NCBI GenBank assembly: GCA_015680905.1
Contig: CM027377.1
Coordinates: 37,844,501-37,908,500, forward strand
Direction of reading: 5' to 3'
DNA: 64,000 nucleotides
Origin: Coptis chinensis
Taxonomy: Eukaryota > Streptophyta > Magnoliopsida > Ranunculales > Ranunculaceae
In this document: positions 36,591 to 49,690 of the stretch, in pieces
Layout of the letters: every line of letters starts with the position of its first letter
Numbering within the stretch: the first letter of the stretch is position 1
Position numbers and translations under genes: made by a program
Notes under the pieces: model-generated
Told to the model about the DNA's origin: nothing
The model's input: the letters and a program-made list of their open reading frames with translations, nothing else
Database searches by the model: none

Positions 36591-36943
36591 CCCGATTTCC
36601 ACAGGTTTGTTTCAAATTTCCATTTCTTCATAGTTTCAGTGTTTTAACTTGTTATACACACTGAGCATGCGCAAACAAGATGCTATTTATAAGTGAAGTA
36701 AGGAGGCATTCAGGTACTCTTTTCTTCCACACCTCGCATCTCCTGTTAGAGGTTCATACTAGCATATCAGGATTGTTTGGAGTGTTGTTATGTTTGTTAA
36801 GATTGGCTTAGCCTTGCATGAGATTAAGGTCAGGCCGAAGAAAAACGCCTAACGTAATCAACCGGCAACGTCAATAAACACGCCTTTCTAGTATACCACT
36901 CACTACACCTCTAACTAATATACCACACACACCACCTAAAGTA

Positions 36944-38690
36944 ATGGCTGAAGAAAGAGAGTCTCCTCTCTCTGACTTTTACAAAGCCTTGAACGATAGC
37001 CCTAAATCTTGCATCGTTCTATCAGACCCAGTGGGGGATTTCCGAATCCCCCCAAATATATTTAATTTGTTACCCATTTTTCATGGGTTAGACCATGAAA
37101 AGCCTTATCAGCACATGCGTAGGATTGACCAAGTCCTTACTACATTCCACCATCCTACAGTTGGTGCTGAACAAATTAAACTGAGGGTATTTCCCTTCAC
37201 TTTAGCCGATAAAGGCGTCTTTGTTAACGCCCTGCGCCAAATTATATGGACTCGTGGGCTAAACTTGTTCAACTATTTATGGAACATTTTTACCCACAAC
37301 TGAAGACCGATGAAATGCTTTCCAAGATTCATTTCTTTCAACAGAATCCTCATGAATCATTTTCAGAGGCTTTAAATCATTTCACCGATCTACTTATAGA
37401 ATGTCCACACCATAACCTCGCAAAAGACACGCTAGTTCTTCTCTTTTTCAAGGGACTGTTACACCACCACAAGGAGGTTCTTGACATAATGAATGGGGGT
37501 AGTTTCCTAAGTAAGGGAGCCTCAGAAGCTTATAAATTTTTAGAAGATCAAACTAAGCATAATAATAACTGGGGGGTAGTGACGATATCTCCCTTGGCTA
37601 GTTCTTCTACAACAAAAGGCGCCCGGTATGTTTGAGATGAAACTTCGATCCTAACTTAAAAATTTAATCGAATCTCTAACTAAAAGGTAGAGGATATTTA
37701 CGTTCAATAAACGCCGATCCCCGTCATGAATGTCAACTCCAATCCATGTAATTTCTGTTTGAGTCCCGAGACATCCCGACTCTATTGTCTTCTAAGCCTA
37801 TGAACAACAACAATCACAACAAGATAATGTTTGCTCGATTAATAGTTTTCCTATTCCTAACTTCCCTTGAGAAAAGATCCCAACTTCAGTTGGAGAAATA
37901 ATCAACAAGTAACACCTCCAGGGTTTAATAATCAAAATGTTAGGCAAGCAAACAATTATAACCAAGCTCCACCACGACAAGGACAAGGTCAGGGTAATTA
38001 TAATAATTATAACAACCAAGCGCAACCACGACAAGGTCAAGCACAAGGTCAAGGTAATTATAATAATTATAACAATAATAATTATAGTGCTAATAGAGGC
38101 ATCATTCCGGTAAATAATAACAATCAAAATCCACCCATTAATAATCAATGTGACATAGTTCCTGTCACACAATCTATAGCTAACACTCTTCCACAACCGG
38201 ATCGTTTCGATACATTTATGCAATCTCAACAACAGATTTTACAAGCTATCCAACTTTCCTTACAGCAGTTAGCTCAAGAGAAAGTGCAACCGAAAGGTGT
38301 GTTTCTAGGACAAGCGATAGCTAATCCCAAAACAACAAACACAGCCTTTGAGGTAAATGGTAATACTAGTATGGGAAATAAAAATATAGGTGAGCTAAAT
38401 GCCATCTCCACTCTCCGTTCTGGGAGAGTGGTTGATAACAAAGTAACTATGCCTATAGTTACCCCACCAGTTGTCCCTACACCGGAGATTGTACTAGATA
38501 CCGTAATAGAAACTAAATAGCCTACCCCTGTAGAGGTACCAGTTAAACCACAACCTAAGAAACAGAAAGCAAAGGTTAGACATCCAGTTGATCCATACGC
38601 TAAATATAGAGAGAAACCACCGTTTCTCCAGAAATTAGCTATGTTAAACAGGGATACAAACTTCAACGAGATTAGGAAAGTTTTTAAAAT
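36944..38690 (+). pseudogene. A2 gag region (fossil)
   Basis: The ATG at 36944 opens MAEERESPLSDFYKALND. The capsid core follows: KLRVFPFTLADKG, LVQLFMEHFYPQLKTDEML, HESFSEALNHFTDLLIECPH and GGSFLSKGASEAYKFL. A degraded knuckle (CNFC) and a long Q/N-rich segment (37900-38150) with repeats of GQGNYNNYN precede a basic C-terminal part. It would form the particle shell. Broken. Confidence 0.85.
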
Positions 38691-38699
38691 TTAACGATA

Positions 38700-39300
38700 A
38701 ACTTACCTTTTCAGGACGCAATTAAAAAATTACCTCACCATGCTAAGTTTTTCAAAGAGTTGTGCACTAAAAGGCGTAAGACAAATATTCCTAAAGACGC
38801 CTTTTTAACTGAACAGTTTCCAACTTTAACGGAACACAATGGAATCGTTAAGTACAAGGACCCTGGTCGTCCTACTGTACAATACACCTTAGGAGATTCC
38901 CACATGATGACTGCTTTACTAGACCTGGGGGTGAGTGTTAACTTACTCCCGTATTATCTATACAAACAAATAAGTCTACAAGAGATGCAACCTACTAAAA
39001 TGACGTTGCAATTAGCGGATCGATCAATTTAGTACCCTAAGGGTGTGGTTGAAAATGTGCTTGTTAAGGTCCAGGATTTCAACTATCCTGCTGATTTTGT
39101 TATCCTCGATACAGAAGTCGCTAACGACTCTGTTCCGATCATTTTAGGGCGTTCCTTCTTAGCGACTGCCAACGCGCTTATAAATTGCCGCGATAGGTCG
39201 ATGTCCTTGTCTTTTGGCCATCTTTCGGTTAAGGTAAATGTTTTTAAAATGATAAAACAATTACCAAATTCCTCTATAGATGGAGAGGTTAACATGATCA
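38700..39300 (+). pseudogene. A2 protease region (fossil)
   Basis: Aspartic protease: the active-site stretch reads ALLDLGVSVNLLPYYLYK, followed by KMTLQLADRSI, PADFVILDTEV and PIILGRSFLATANALINC. Athila proteases commonly have DLG where other families have DTG. Broken. Confidence 0.85.
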
Positions 39301-39754
39301 AGAGCTTAGCTCAAGATTACTTTAATAACACGTTCTCAGAAAACCATATGCATAAATTCCTTTCTTTTGGAAGTTCAGATTTTGTCGATGACTCCTACAT
39401 AGAGGAAGTCAACACCATTTTCGAGTCTACACAAATCGTAGACCCTTCGGTTGCTCCATATACAGAGTTTGAAGACCTGCTACCTAAGCAAGTATTCATT
39501 ACTCAAGATGAGGACCCTCCTAAGTTAAAGTATATTCAACTTGATCCGGATGGCAGTCATCCGGTAATTATATCTTCTCTGTTATCTAAGGAGGAAGAGA
39601 CACGGTTGATTAGGCTGATTAGGGAATATCATTCTGCGATTGGTTGGTCCCTAGCCGACATTAAGGGAATTGACCCTAATGTGTGCACTCATCGTATCCA
39701 TTTAGAGGATAACGCAAAGACTTCCCCGAACCTCAGCGTCGTTTAAACCCTGCC

Positions 39755-40560
39755 ATGAAAGAAGTGGTTAGGGAAGATGTCTTATGGTTACTCGATGCGG
39801 GTATCTTATACCCAATCTCTGATAGCGAATGGGTAAGTCCCATTCATGTAGTTCCAAAGAAATCAGGGATTACCATGGTACGTAATGCCAAGGGTGAATA
39901 TAATGCCACGCATGGCCCTATAAAATGGAGGATCTGTATTGATTACAGACATTTAAATGCCATGACACGAAAGGATCATTTTCCTTTACCCTTTATAGAT
40001 CAGATGCTTGAACGTCTAGCTGGTCATGCTTTTTATTGTTTTTTAGATGGCTACTCTGGCTATTTCCAAATTATTATTGATATTGATGACCAAGAAAAGA
40101 CTACCTTCACATGTCCTTTTGGAACATACGCCTATAAACGAATGCCTTTTGGCCTTTGTAATGCTCTTGGTACCTTCTAGCGGTGTATGCTTCATATATT
40201 TAGTGACATGGTAGAGCATTTCATGGAAATGTTCATGGATGATTTTTCTATCTATGGAGACTCTTTCACTGAATGCATGTCTAACCTGTCTAAAGTTTTA
40301 ACACGATGTGAAGAGAAAAGTCTCATTTTAAATTGGGAAAAATGTCACTTCATGGTGAAAAAAGGCATAGTACTAGGTCACATCGTATCTAGTGATGGCA
40401 TCGAAGTCGATAAGGCCAAACTAGATAAGATAGCGACTTTACCTATACCATGGACTGTCCGTGATATTAGAGCCTTTCTAGGCCATGCAGGTTTTTATAG
40501 GCGATTTATCAAAGATTTTTCGAAAATAGCTAAACCTTTAACTAATCTGCTTTTAAAGGA
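39755..40560 (+). pseudogene. A2 reverse transcriptase region (fossil)
   Basis: Signatures in order: WVSPIHVVPKKSGIT, WRICIDYRHLNAMTRKDHFP, CFLDGYSGYFQI (first catalytic Asp), RMPFGLCNA, FMDDFSIYGDS (catalytic DD), LNWEKCHFMVKKGIVLGH and AFLGHAGFYRRFIKDFSKIA. It copies element RNA to DNA. Broken, though the motifs are intact. Confidence 0.92.
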
Positions 40561-40639
40561 GGCCATCTTTGATTTTAATTTTAACTGTAAACAGGCTTTT
40601 GAAACTTTAAAAGTCGCCTTAACTTCTGCACCCATTATA

Positions 40640-41080
40640 CAGCCTCCCGATTGGTCTAAACCTTTCGAACTCATATGTGATGCTAGTGATTATGTAGTTG
40701 GTGCTGTCTTGGGACAGAAACTAGATAATAAATCCATTGTTATTTATTATGCTAGTAAAACTCTAAACGATGCTCAAAGGAATTATACAACTACTGAAAA
40801 AGAATTCTTAGCTGTCGTTTATGCTTTAGATAAATTTCGTCCTTATTTGGTTGGTTCTAAGACTCTAGCTTACACGGACCATGTAGCCCTTAGGTACCTT
40901 CTCGCTAAGAAGGATACTAAGCCGAGATTGATCCGATAGATTCTTCTTCTGCAAGAATTCACATTAGAAATAAAGGACAAACGAGGGGTTGAAAACGTAG
41001 TTGCCGACCACTTATCTAGACTTACAAACGACGATGATAGTGATTCTGACTCCATACCGGACTCTTTTTCGGATGAGCAT
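40640..41080 (+). pseudogene. A2 RNase H region (fossil)
   Basis: FELICDASDYVVGAVLGQ, then IYYASKTLNDAQRNYTTTEK with the catalytic Glu, and LAYTDHVALRYLLAKKDTKP supply the D, E and D positions. There is a single RNase H, as expected for Athila rather than a Tat element with an extra archaeal-type copy. Confidence 0.88.
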
Positions 41081-41119
41081 CTGTATGCTATTTTTTCTGC
41101 ACCATGGTATGCTGACATT

Positions 41120-42376
41120 GTGAATTATTTAGCATCTGATGTTATTCCTTATGATTGGTTAAGAAATGAACGTAAGAAGTTCTTGGCTAGAGTTAAGATA
41201 TACTATTGGGATGAGCCCTACCTTTTCAAGTATTGTGCGAATCAGATTATTCGTCGTTGTATTCCTCAATGGGAATGTAATGAGGTTCTCTCATTTTGCC
41301 ATGACAAAGAGTGTGGTGGCCATTTTAGTGGTATGAAAACAGCTGCTAAAATTCTTCAATGTGGATTTTATTGGCCTACTCTCTTTAAAGATGTCTAAGT
41401 GCAATGCAAGACGTGCATTCGTTACCAACAACTTGGGCGAATCACAAAGCGTAATATGATGCCATTGAATCCAATATTGGTGGTAGAAATTTTTGACGTA
41501 TGGGGCATTGATTTCATGGGTCCCTTTCCAGTTTCCCACGGTTTTATTTATATTCTAGTCATCGTGGACTACGTGTCTAAATGGATAGAGGTCATGGCTT
41601 GCCGTAGCAATGACCATAAGACAGTTGTGTTTTTTGTTAAAGAATATATTTTCTGTCGATTTGGCATTCCCAAATCCATCATTAGTGATGGTGGAACACA
41701 TTTTTGCAACAGAGTTGTTGTATCTCTAGTGAAAAAGTATGAAGTTACACATAAAGTAGCAACTCCGTATCATCCACAAACTAGCGGACAAGTAGAAATT
41801 TCTAATAGGGAAATCAAAAAGATATTAGAAACAGCTGTAAGTCCTGATAGGAAGGACTGGTCAAAGCGTCTATCTGATGCCTTATGGGCATATAGGACGG
41901 CTTTCAAAACTCCTATAGGTATGTCTCCCTTTAGACTTGTATTTGGGAAACCTTGTCATTTGCCCGTTGAATTGGAGCACCGTGCTATGTAGGCTATAAA
42001 AAGCCTTAACTTCAATGTCGATGAGGTGGGTGTCAAGCACAAGTTGCAATTGAATGAGCTTGAAGAAATCCGTAGCGATTCTTATGATCTAGCGAAGGAT
42101 TATAAAGCTAACATGAAACGTGTCCATGATAAGCAAATCTTGCGCAAAGAGTTTGTGGTAGGTCAAAAAGTCTTGCTTTACAACTCCCGTCTACATATTT
42201 TTCCAAGGAAATTAAAAACCCGTTGGTCTGGTCCTTTTCTAGTTACTGAAGACACCCCTTATGGGGCAATCACCTTGGTAAATCCCAAGAATAACAGTAC
42301 CTTTCAAGTCAATGGCCAACGGTTGAAACATTTTCACGAGCTATTGTCTCTTGATATAGAGGAAGTCCTCTTATAG
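41120..42376 (+). pseudogene. A2 integrase region (fossil)
   Basis: The zinc-binding part has CHDKECGGHFSGM and CKTCIRYQ. The core has [19 protein letters not shown] and [12 protein letters not shown] (D, D, E). Then come the Athila-type [15 protein letters not shown] and a C-terminal part with VLLYNSRLHIFPRKLKTRW ending at 42376. Broken. Confidence 0.9.
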
Positions 42377-42660
42377 GACCCTGTCTATGAGGACTGACCT
42401 TTTTCATTGGTGTACTTCCTTCTATTTCCATATATTGGTAAGTGCACCATTCAGGTAACCGGGCCCTTCTTATGGAGTGTGTGGCTGTAAGTACCGGATC
42501 CTAAGACCACGTTAAACATAATTCTCGTTTCTCGGATTTTGAGTCATGTTCTTCTATGGTGTGAATTATGCATTTATTGCTTTATTGTTTTTCTTATATT
42601 AAACCTTATTCATAAAAAAATAAAAAAAAATTGTTAAAATCATAAAAATAGTAATTTAGG

Positions 42661-42743
42661 AAGTCTCGGGAATCTGACTTTAAAAGACCTAATGTTAAAA
42701 CAAATTTTCAAACTCTATTGTCTAAAATTTGTTTGGGGGTAGG
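42661..42743 (+). other. Conserved post-pol motif and internal polypurine-like tract
   Basis: AATCTGACTTTAAAAGACC (42671-42689) is followed by TTTGTTTGGGGGTAGG (42728-42743). The pair is shared with G on the minus strand (near 49450-49535), and the first half with F and C. It resembles a second, internal polypurine tract before the post-pol frame. Confidence 0.5.
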
Positions 42744-43410
42744 ATGTTTGTTTTTCCGTAATGGATTGTTCAACTTTCCATTTGTGTTGCTTAGGCCGTT
42801 TAATCGTATTTCGATTCGAAGTGACAATATCAATGAATTTAGAGCTCATTCATTCGCATAACTTACATCATACACGCATTTTGAGGCATTTTCCATCTTC
42901 TTATATGTCATCCACGGTTGGAATAGGGTGTTTTATAGATCATTGGATTGGAAATTCTTTCCTGATAATTTCCATAGCTCATTCGCAAAAATCAGACCTA
43001 TAACGAAACGGCAATTTTAGTTTGAAGTTGCGCGAAAAAACGACAAAATCAAATTGAGCTTGGGCATAATCTTGTGCGCACATGCCACGCACGTGCGTCC
43101 CTTTCCTTCAACCCAACAGTCGCGATTTCACCTCAAAACTGCCGTTAGCAAAGTTTAAACTTCAAAACCTAACCTAAAATAACAAAACAAAAGAAATCTA
43201 ATTACACCCACGTCCATCAATTAAATCCACTCCAAATCTTTTCCAAATCATTCCCCTACCAATTCCCACCACCAAACATTAGAAAAAAAAAACAAAAAAA
43301 TTGTGGAATTTGAACTGCCGCGCCACCACCACTGTTTGGTTAGTGAGTTTATCTCAAACTCCAACCCCACATTCAAGTTAAACCCTCACATCGTCCCAAA
43401 TTTTAAGATG

Positions 43411-44526
43411 GCTCAAAGACGTCGGATTTTGCCGGAGCACGCGTTTACTGCCGACCACTTCGCGCCATTTTACGGCGATGAAATGGTTAGGAGAGATTGG
43501 AGTGGTTTGTGGTACTCGACAGAGGATTTTTACCATGAAGATTTGGTCCGACAGTTTTATAGGACGAGGGAGTTAGATGAAAATAGGATTTTTGTTAAGG
43601 TGGCTGGGCGGAGAAGAGATGTATCTACTGGGTTGTTAGCTGAGATTTAAGGCATTCCGCCTAGACGGCATCTCGATGCCACACTACAGGATTCCCAATT
43701 TACTGGGGTCGAGCCTTTGATGAACGTGACTATTTCAGAAGGGAACTACAATGCGAGCTCGCATTGTGTTCGCCAGTCGTCTCTCAGAACCAACCAACTG
43801 GCTATAGCTCAGTGGATTGGTAGGAATGTCATAGGAAAGGAGAAAGTCAGTGACATCGGTCTAAACTGCCTTCACATTCTATGGATACTCAAAGAGTAGA
43901 AGTACGAGTTCTGTATTTTGGAGTTTTTGGGTAACATGATTAGGGGAGTTGGGAAGAGTATTGCACCTCTCCCTGTTTTGATAACCAAGATCATGATGAC
44001 CTTGAGAGTGACTCTGACTTCTGATAGGATTTGCCTAAAAGAGCACCAAAATCCTCATATTTATACGGAGTGTATCCAGAGAGTTTGGAGGTTGCTTGAA
44101 GAGAGGGTAGTCGAGGAGGATGAAGAGGACACGACCTGTTTTGATGTTGATGCCTTGGAGAGGTGTAGGTCGGATGTAGAACGCATGGTTGTGATTCATC
44201 GTGGCATGCGTTCTCTCAATACTATTTGTAAAGACCTCCAAACTCGGCAGGTTACCATGCATCACAACTTCGAGACTCGTGCCCAGCGCGAGGATGAGTG
44301 GTGGGAACAGACGAGGGCCGAGATGGAAGCTCAACACAAGTTCCGAGACAATATTCTTGCACGCTTTCCACCCCAGGGGGGTGCTTCTTCTGAGGAGCAG
44401 TCTATGAGGTACGAGCGTCGTCGCTGCAGGACTGATGGCTCTGGCCCATCAGGAGCTCAGGAGACATCACCTTCCCATGTCCCTTCCACTACCAATAGCG
44501 AGTGGTTTAGGAATATTATGAGTTGA
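43411..44526 (+). pseudogene. A2 post-pol (Athila third) reading frame (fossil)
   Basis: The ATG at 43411 opens MAQRRRILPEHAFTADHF. WSGLWYSTEDFYHEDLVRQF resembles the 'putative plant transposon protein' domain often found after pol in Athila and Tat elements, and matches F at about 58000-58130. An acidic, probably coiled-coil part follows (44080-44380) and a serine-rich end. I see no fusion peptide or clear membrane segment. Broken in a few places. Confidence 0.65.
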
Positions 44527-45137
44527 TGTTGTTTTGTATTTGCTTTTTATTTTAGTTCGGATGTTAATTTATGAATTCCGTATTTAATTTTGAATTTGGT
44601 TGTTAAATGTTGTTTGAATTTCCATTTTAATATAATCCGATTCTTTTTAAATTGTGCATTGTTTTTATCATTAATCCCACCTTCTCGAATTGTTTGGGGG
44701 TGGTATTATGTATTCTAGCATGATTTTTTATATGATCCTCCGGTTAAGAATTTGTGTTGGAGTGAGGGTTGAAAACATTGCCGATATGGGCATGGCTATG
44801 AATAGATATTGTGATATGATGAAATCTCGATGAATTAGGCAGTTTCTATCCTAAATTCAACCTAAAAGATATTAGGTTGGTTTTGGAATAGAGAATATGG
44901 GTTGTTTTCGTTTTCGGGTTTGAATTTTTTTTTTTTGTTTTCGGCAATTGCCTTAAAACTTTTTGGTAACTTCCCGATTAGTTTTAACAACTTAAAACCT
45001 ATAAAAACTTCATTCATTCTACACTCACAACCCATACTACACCTCACTTTCATCTCTTACCTTTCACTCCCACGATTCCCATCTTCTTATCCATTTTAGC
45101 ACTATCGGCCTGCTTTCGAGCCACTCATGTACCTGAT
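44527..45137 (+). mobile_element. A2 3' internal noncoding stretch
   Basis: AT-rich, no coding signal. TTGTTTGGGGGTGG at 44690-44703 is another polypurine-like tract. Confidence 0.5.
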
Positions 45138-45340
45138 GGAGCGACCTGCCCCCTAGGCACTCTCTCGAATTTCATCAGAGCAACCCGCCCCCCCACCAAA
45201 TACGAAGCTGAAGAGCGACTTGCACCTACAACACTGGAATTCCAGTTTTCATCCTGAGCGTGACCTATGCCTATCCCAGGCACAAAGTGAGCGCGACCTG
45301 TGCCCAAGTGCCTGGAACTCGAAATTCACCAGAGCGCACC
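45138..45340 (+). repeat. Second block of GC-rich repeats in A2
   Basis: About five units such as AGCGTGACCTATGCC and AGCGCGACCTGTGCCCAAG with GCCTGGAACTC, the same dimeric pattern as 36297-36590 but downstream of pol. The block is cut by the left end of element G. Confidence 0.7.
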
Positions 45341-46366
45341 TGATAAAAGGTAAAAACAATAAAACACTAATATTAATGTTAACAACACTAATACGTAATC
45401 CTACCGTTCTTACGTTTAAATCAAAATCTCTTACTCTCAAAACATAATCATGCAATATATAGAGTAAGGATTCGTTCCACTCTCAATCTATCAAGACTAA
45501 ATAGAATTCAACTACTCAAACACAAGGAACAGTGAGAGTGATGTGTTTGGTGTTTAAACTAAAACTAATTATAAATTTAAGACAACTAAATCTAAAGATT
45601 CTAACTTTATGAAATTTAACAAACAATAATTAAAATCTAACATCAATAACTACGAAATGACTAACAACCAAGAAATGAAATTAGATCTAAGCAATAGATA
45701 GATGACAAAATCGAATTTGATCAATAATAAACTACTTTATTTATCTAATGAAGCAATAACAATATTTTAATACTTTAAATTAAAACAAGGGAAATGAAAA
45801 CTAATAAAAATGGAGATTCAAAACTAGATCTAGATCTAAAAACTAATCTAGATCTATCTTTTTCTAACCCTAAACTCCATTAACATTAGCTTCCTAACCT
45901 AACTGCCATTAACAAAGAGTCAAGCTTTTGTTTTTATACATCCAGATCCAAAAATCGTGCATGGGCCTGGAGCCATGTTTTGGGCCAGAGAATCAGGCCC
46001 AAAACCCAATTCTTTCAGTCCAAAAAGGCCTCTTCAGCTAGATTCGGCTTCAACAGACTTTTCGTCCACTTCTGCTCCTCTGATTGGGTCAAGGCTTGGA
46101 CCATTGCAAAGCTCTTTCCAAGCCGGTCGTTTTGACATAAGGTAGGCCCGATTCCGAGGTCTGAGTCCAAAGATATGACATTCGGAAGTTCTGCTGACTT
46201 TTGCTCCTTTATCTCGCCAAAGTGGCACATTTCTGCACATAATGGACTTTGAAGCCTGAAATGCATAAAAACACGTAATCAGTATTAACTCTTACTTATT
46301 ATTCACATAATTGGTTTAACAGTATGATTATTAAGGGGTTAAAACTACAGTTTTGGGCTCTTATCA
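45341..46366 (-). repeat. 3' LTR of G (family A)
   Basis: On the minus strand it starts TGATAAGAGCCCAAAACTG at 46366 and ends ACCTTTTATCA at 45341, 1026 bp. A polypurine tract (TTTGGGGGTGGTT) adjoins at 46367-46379. Confidence 0.85.
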
Positions 46367-46500
46367 AACCACCCCCAAACAGCATTTTGCTTGTCCTCAA
46401 GCAAATATGAGAAATTAGAATAAGTGACCAAAAATGGAGTTCTAACTACTCTCGTTTCGCTGAGTGCGATTGCATTGACCATATGCAACAAGGCCTTAAA

Positions 46501-46521
46501 CCACTAGGAATTCCCTAGTGG
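46501..46521 (-). other. Conserved pre-LTR hairpin of G
   Basis: CCACTAGG and CCTAGTGG arms around AATTC, the best-preserved copy of the block described at 269-320. Confidence 0.6.
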
Positions 46522-49501
46522 ACGAGCTATAGCCTCGTGAGAGTTTTCCAGTGAAGGTACTCACAAACTTCATCTATACTACAACGACTAAGAAATAAAA
46601 CTATTGTTTCCTCATTCATGTCTCAACTATCTATACATCTAATTAGCAAATGAATAAGAACAACCAAGTCAAAAACCTAAACTAATATATGCATAATAAT
46701 CAATCATCTATGATACAAATATATATACTATGAGTAATACTATGAAAATGCCTAGCGAGGTTAAGTTTTAAAACTTCGAATAAGCGTCCTTAAGTAGGTC
46801 CTCACATAAATGTCGAGACAAAACCACTCTGATTTTTCCGCTCAAGTTTAAGCTACTCCGATTAATGCGATGGGCACACTTTTTACCTTACAATCTCAAT
46901 GACAAACAAAGGAAGCCGGGTCGATCAAACACATCCGCCACTTACTATCACACTAACCTATTCCTAATTGAGCTAGAGGTCTTTATTAGGTGTTGCGGGG
47001 GATTAGGAGATGGTTTAAGAAGGAAGGAAATGGATATTCAAAAGGACAAGTCTGAGATAATAGAGTCTTCATATTATGTAACTTAGAAAAACCTTGTTAT
47101 TTTCTTTTGCTTCTATACTTTGTTTCCATCCTTAGCCATATTTTTTTTTTTTTTCTTTTCTTTGGCTTTTGACTCCTTTTTTATTCTATTTTTGGAGTTT
47201 TTATTTATTTCTATTTTTTTTTTTTTTTCCTTGGATGGAAACTTCTTTTCTTTTTTTTCAAGCAACTAACTAATTTTTGTTTACACATGTTTTCTCTTCT
47301 TCTTTCTTCACTCATTCTATTCTCGGACTTATTCTAAATTGGGTAGGTTGATTTTTTTTTTTTTTTTTTTTTGTTTTTGTAACAGGGTAAAGGAATTGTG
47401 GTTTATGGAAGGCTAAAGAAAGGCTCGAGGGGCTTACTAGCGGAAAATAATTCATAGGTTTGAATTTTTGGCTATATCGATCCAAAGAGGGCCTAAATTC
47501 TCGCTTAGGATATGGCATAGTGATCAAGCAAGTGGGCGTGTGATTTCTCTATCCGGATTTTACTTCTCCCTTGTGTCATTTCTCAAATATTTCGGCTCAT
47601 ATAAGGCTTTTTAGGCTATATTCTCACAGGATTTGTAGAATAAGTACTCTAGCCTAGATTTCAGAAACTTACTACTAACAATCATAGATACTCATGTAAT
47701 ATATTTATAGATAGATGCAAAGATTATTACCTACATATTAACCTAAGTTTCTAACAATTATTCTCGATGCAAAAGCTACGTTGAGGCTTCTAGATTGTTA
47801 AGAGCATAGAGAAAGAAAAAACAATACCAATATTCCTAAGTGTATAGCATAAACTTATTTATTTATATTTTTGAAATTTTTAACTTGAAAACAAATGCAT
47901 ATTATACATATCTATATCCTAACAGATGCCTTAATTACACGTGTTTCTATGCCCCCAAACAAGAAACATGCTTTGTCCTCAAAGTATTTAAATAGAGATG
48001 GTAGGAAAAATACCATGGAAACGCCGTGAAATTCGAACATCCGCAAAACAAGGTTATAACATACTAATATAGAAAAGTAAACCGACGAACTCTATAAGAG
48101 TTCCACCCATTATGGGGTTACAGTAATTAAATTGCTTGGGACATAAGCGGACACTAACCTGAAACTAAAAACTTACCTCCACTCCAGCTTTACTTCGTCA
48201 TCCTCCTCTTCTATCAAGAAGTGAGGTTCCTTTGCATCCCGCCATGCCATTATAATTTGCCAAGCTTGCATGCCATTTATCATCTACGGATCCTAACCTC
48301 ATTAAGCGCCACTTGGTCGGATGGGGTGTAAGGTGCAACCCGATGAGGTTGTATCCTCCACCCTTGCCAAGTCATTGCACGGAAAGATCGAATAATAGAA
48401 TTGGTGGGTCTCACAATGTCGACCCCAACCCAGTCCGTGAAACGGGTACAAAAATAGGGAAGAAACATAGTATAATACGGCAAACTAATATAGGCATAAG
48501 AAGATACTTATGCCTCATGCTATGGGCTCGTGCTAAACTAGACATTAAGGTCTTAGGAAGGTCATATAGCAGGCGTTCCTCAGCTAAAGCAAGGAAAACG
48601 CTGCAAGTGGCATTATTCACAGAAGAAAAATGTCATTCCCCTAAAATGTTTAGCATGATCCAAAACATAACAGTTCCTATGTTCATGGACAGGCTACCAA
48701 GGGCGACGTTATATTCCCCTTGGTCCTCGATACGGAAAATGCCTGCCCCATACGACTCATGCAAAAACTCATAAGTGTAGACATACATATTATCTACCCA
48801 ATAGCACCATGGGTCTTGTATTTCAGCGAGCATGGCAAGTCCAAGAACAAATGCTAGCAAGAACCATAAAGCGGTTCCCGACTTCTACGTGTGTGATCAC
48901 CTCACGAAACCAAGCACCATAAGTAGTGCTTTGAAACAAATCTTTGAAAGATTGTTCGGTATTATTATAGGAGATGTCATCTCGAACTACGCTCTAGAAC
49001 ATTTGCGAATGAACCGGAACAACCCGCGGAAAACTGGAATTTTTCTCGGTCGAAGGAAGTCGGTAGCCGAAGTTCTTTGTTTTGTATTTTGGAATCCGGT
49101 GTTTGGAGCTGGTCGGCTTGACTTGAAGCTGGGCGCCACCTCGTTTTAAATTCCGGTGTTTGTTTGGCTGGTCGCCAACTTCAGCAGCTGGCCGCCTAGG
49201 TCCGATAGATGAGGGCTGGTCGCGCTTCGGTATGAGGGCGGTCGGCGCTCTCGAATAAATTTTCCAAAAATGTGAAGAAGAAGCGCGCGCAGCCTCGATG
49301 AAGCGGCGCCAAATTCTGAAGCCAATGAAACCGAGTTTAGAGCAAAAAGAAGGTAAAACTTGGAGTGGAAAAACGTTTTTTTTTTTTTAAGGGGAGCGAG
49401 GTGGGGTAAGAATAGGAAGTTTAGTGATCAAGCATGGAAAAACCAAACACCCGCCCCAAACAAATTTTTGAAAACAGGTTTGTAAAAATTTGTTTTAAAA
49501 C

Positions 49502-49690
49502 GTGGGTCTTTTAAAGTCGATTCCCTAGACTTAAAAGTGATATATATGTATTTACATGCAGTTTCCCATATATCAATAATCTAAAAAGTTGTGGGTCTTT
49601 TAAAAGTCGATTCCCTAGACTTAAAGTGATATATATGTATTTACATGCGGTTTCCATATATCAATAATCTAAAAAGTTGTGGGTCTTTCC
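49502..49690 (-). repeat. 88-89 bp tandem duplication in G
   Basis: The unit begins GTGGGTCTTTTAAAGTCG at 49502 and again at 49591, with a third start at 49679. It contains the conserved post-pol motif and TGATATATATGTATTTACAT. The two copies are nearly identical, so this is a recent local duplication. Confidence 0.85.

Larger units (their letters stand above)
33104..45340 (+). mobile_element. Athila-like LTR retrotransposon A2, the fullest coding copy
   Basis: 5' LTR 33104-34527, primer site, leader (holding a solo C LTR and GC-rich repeats), gag, protease, RT, RNase H, integrase and a post-pol frame follow in order. Element G begins at 45341 within its 3' part, so the A2 3' LTR should lie beyond the window. 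A2 sits in H2 (left duplication copy GTCCA, 33099-33103). Most of pol is readable, with about half a dozen to ten breaks. No LTR pair is available for dating. Confidence 0.88.

Noticed and set aside
38100-38240. Antisense hydrophobic frame (minus 37798-38232) as a gene
   Set aside because: It is the complement of the Q/N-rich part of A2 gag; isoleucine runs follow from AAT/ATT codon composition.
48832-49149. 105-residue plus-strand frame as a gene
   Set aside because: It is antisense to the G internal region, runs into GC-rich repeats and has no recognised domain.
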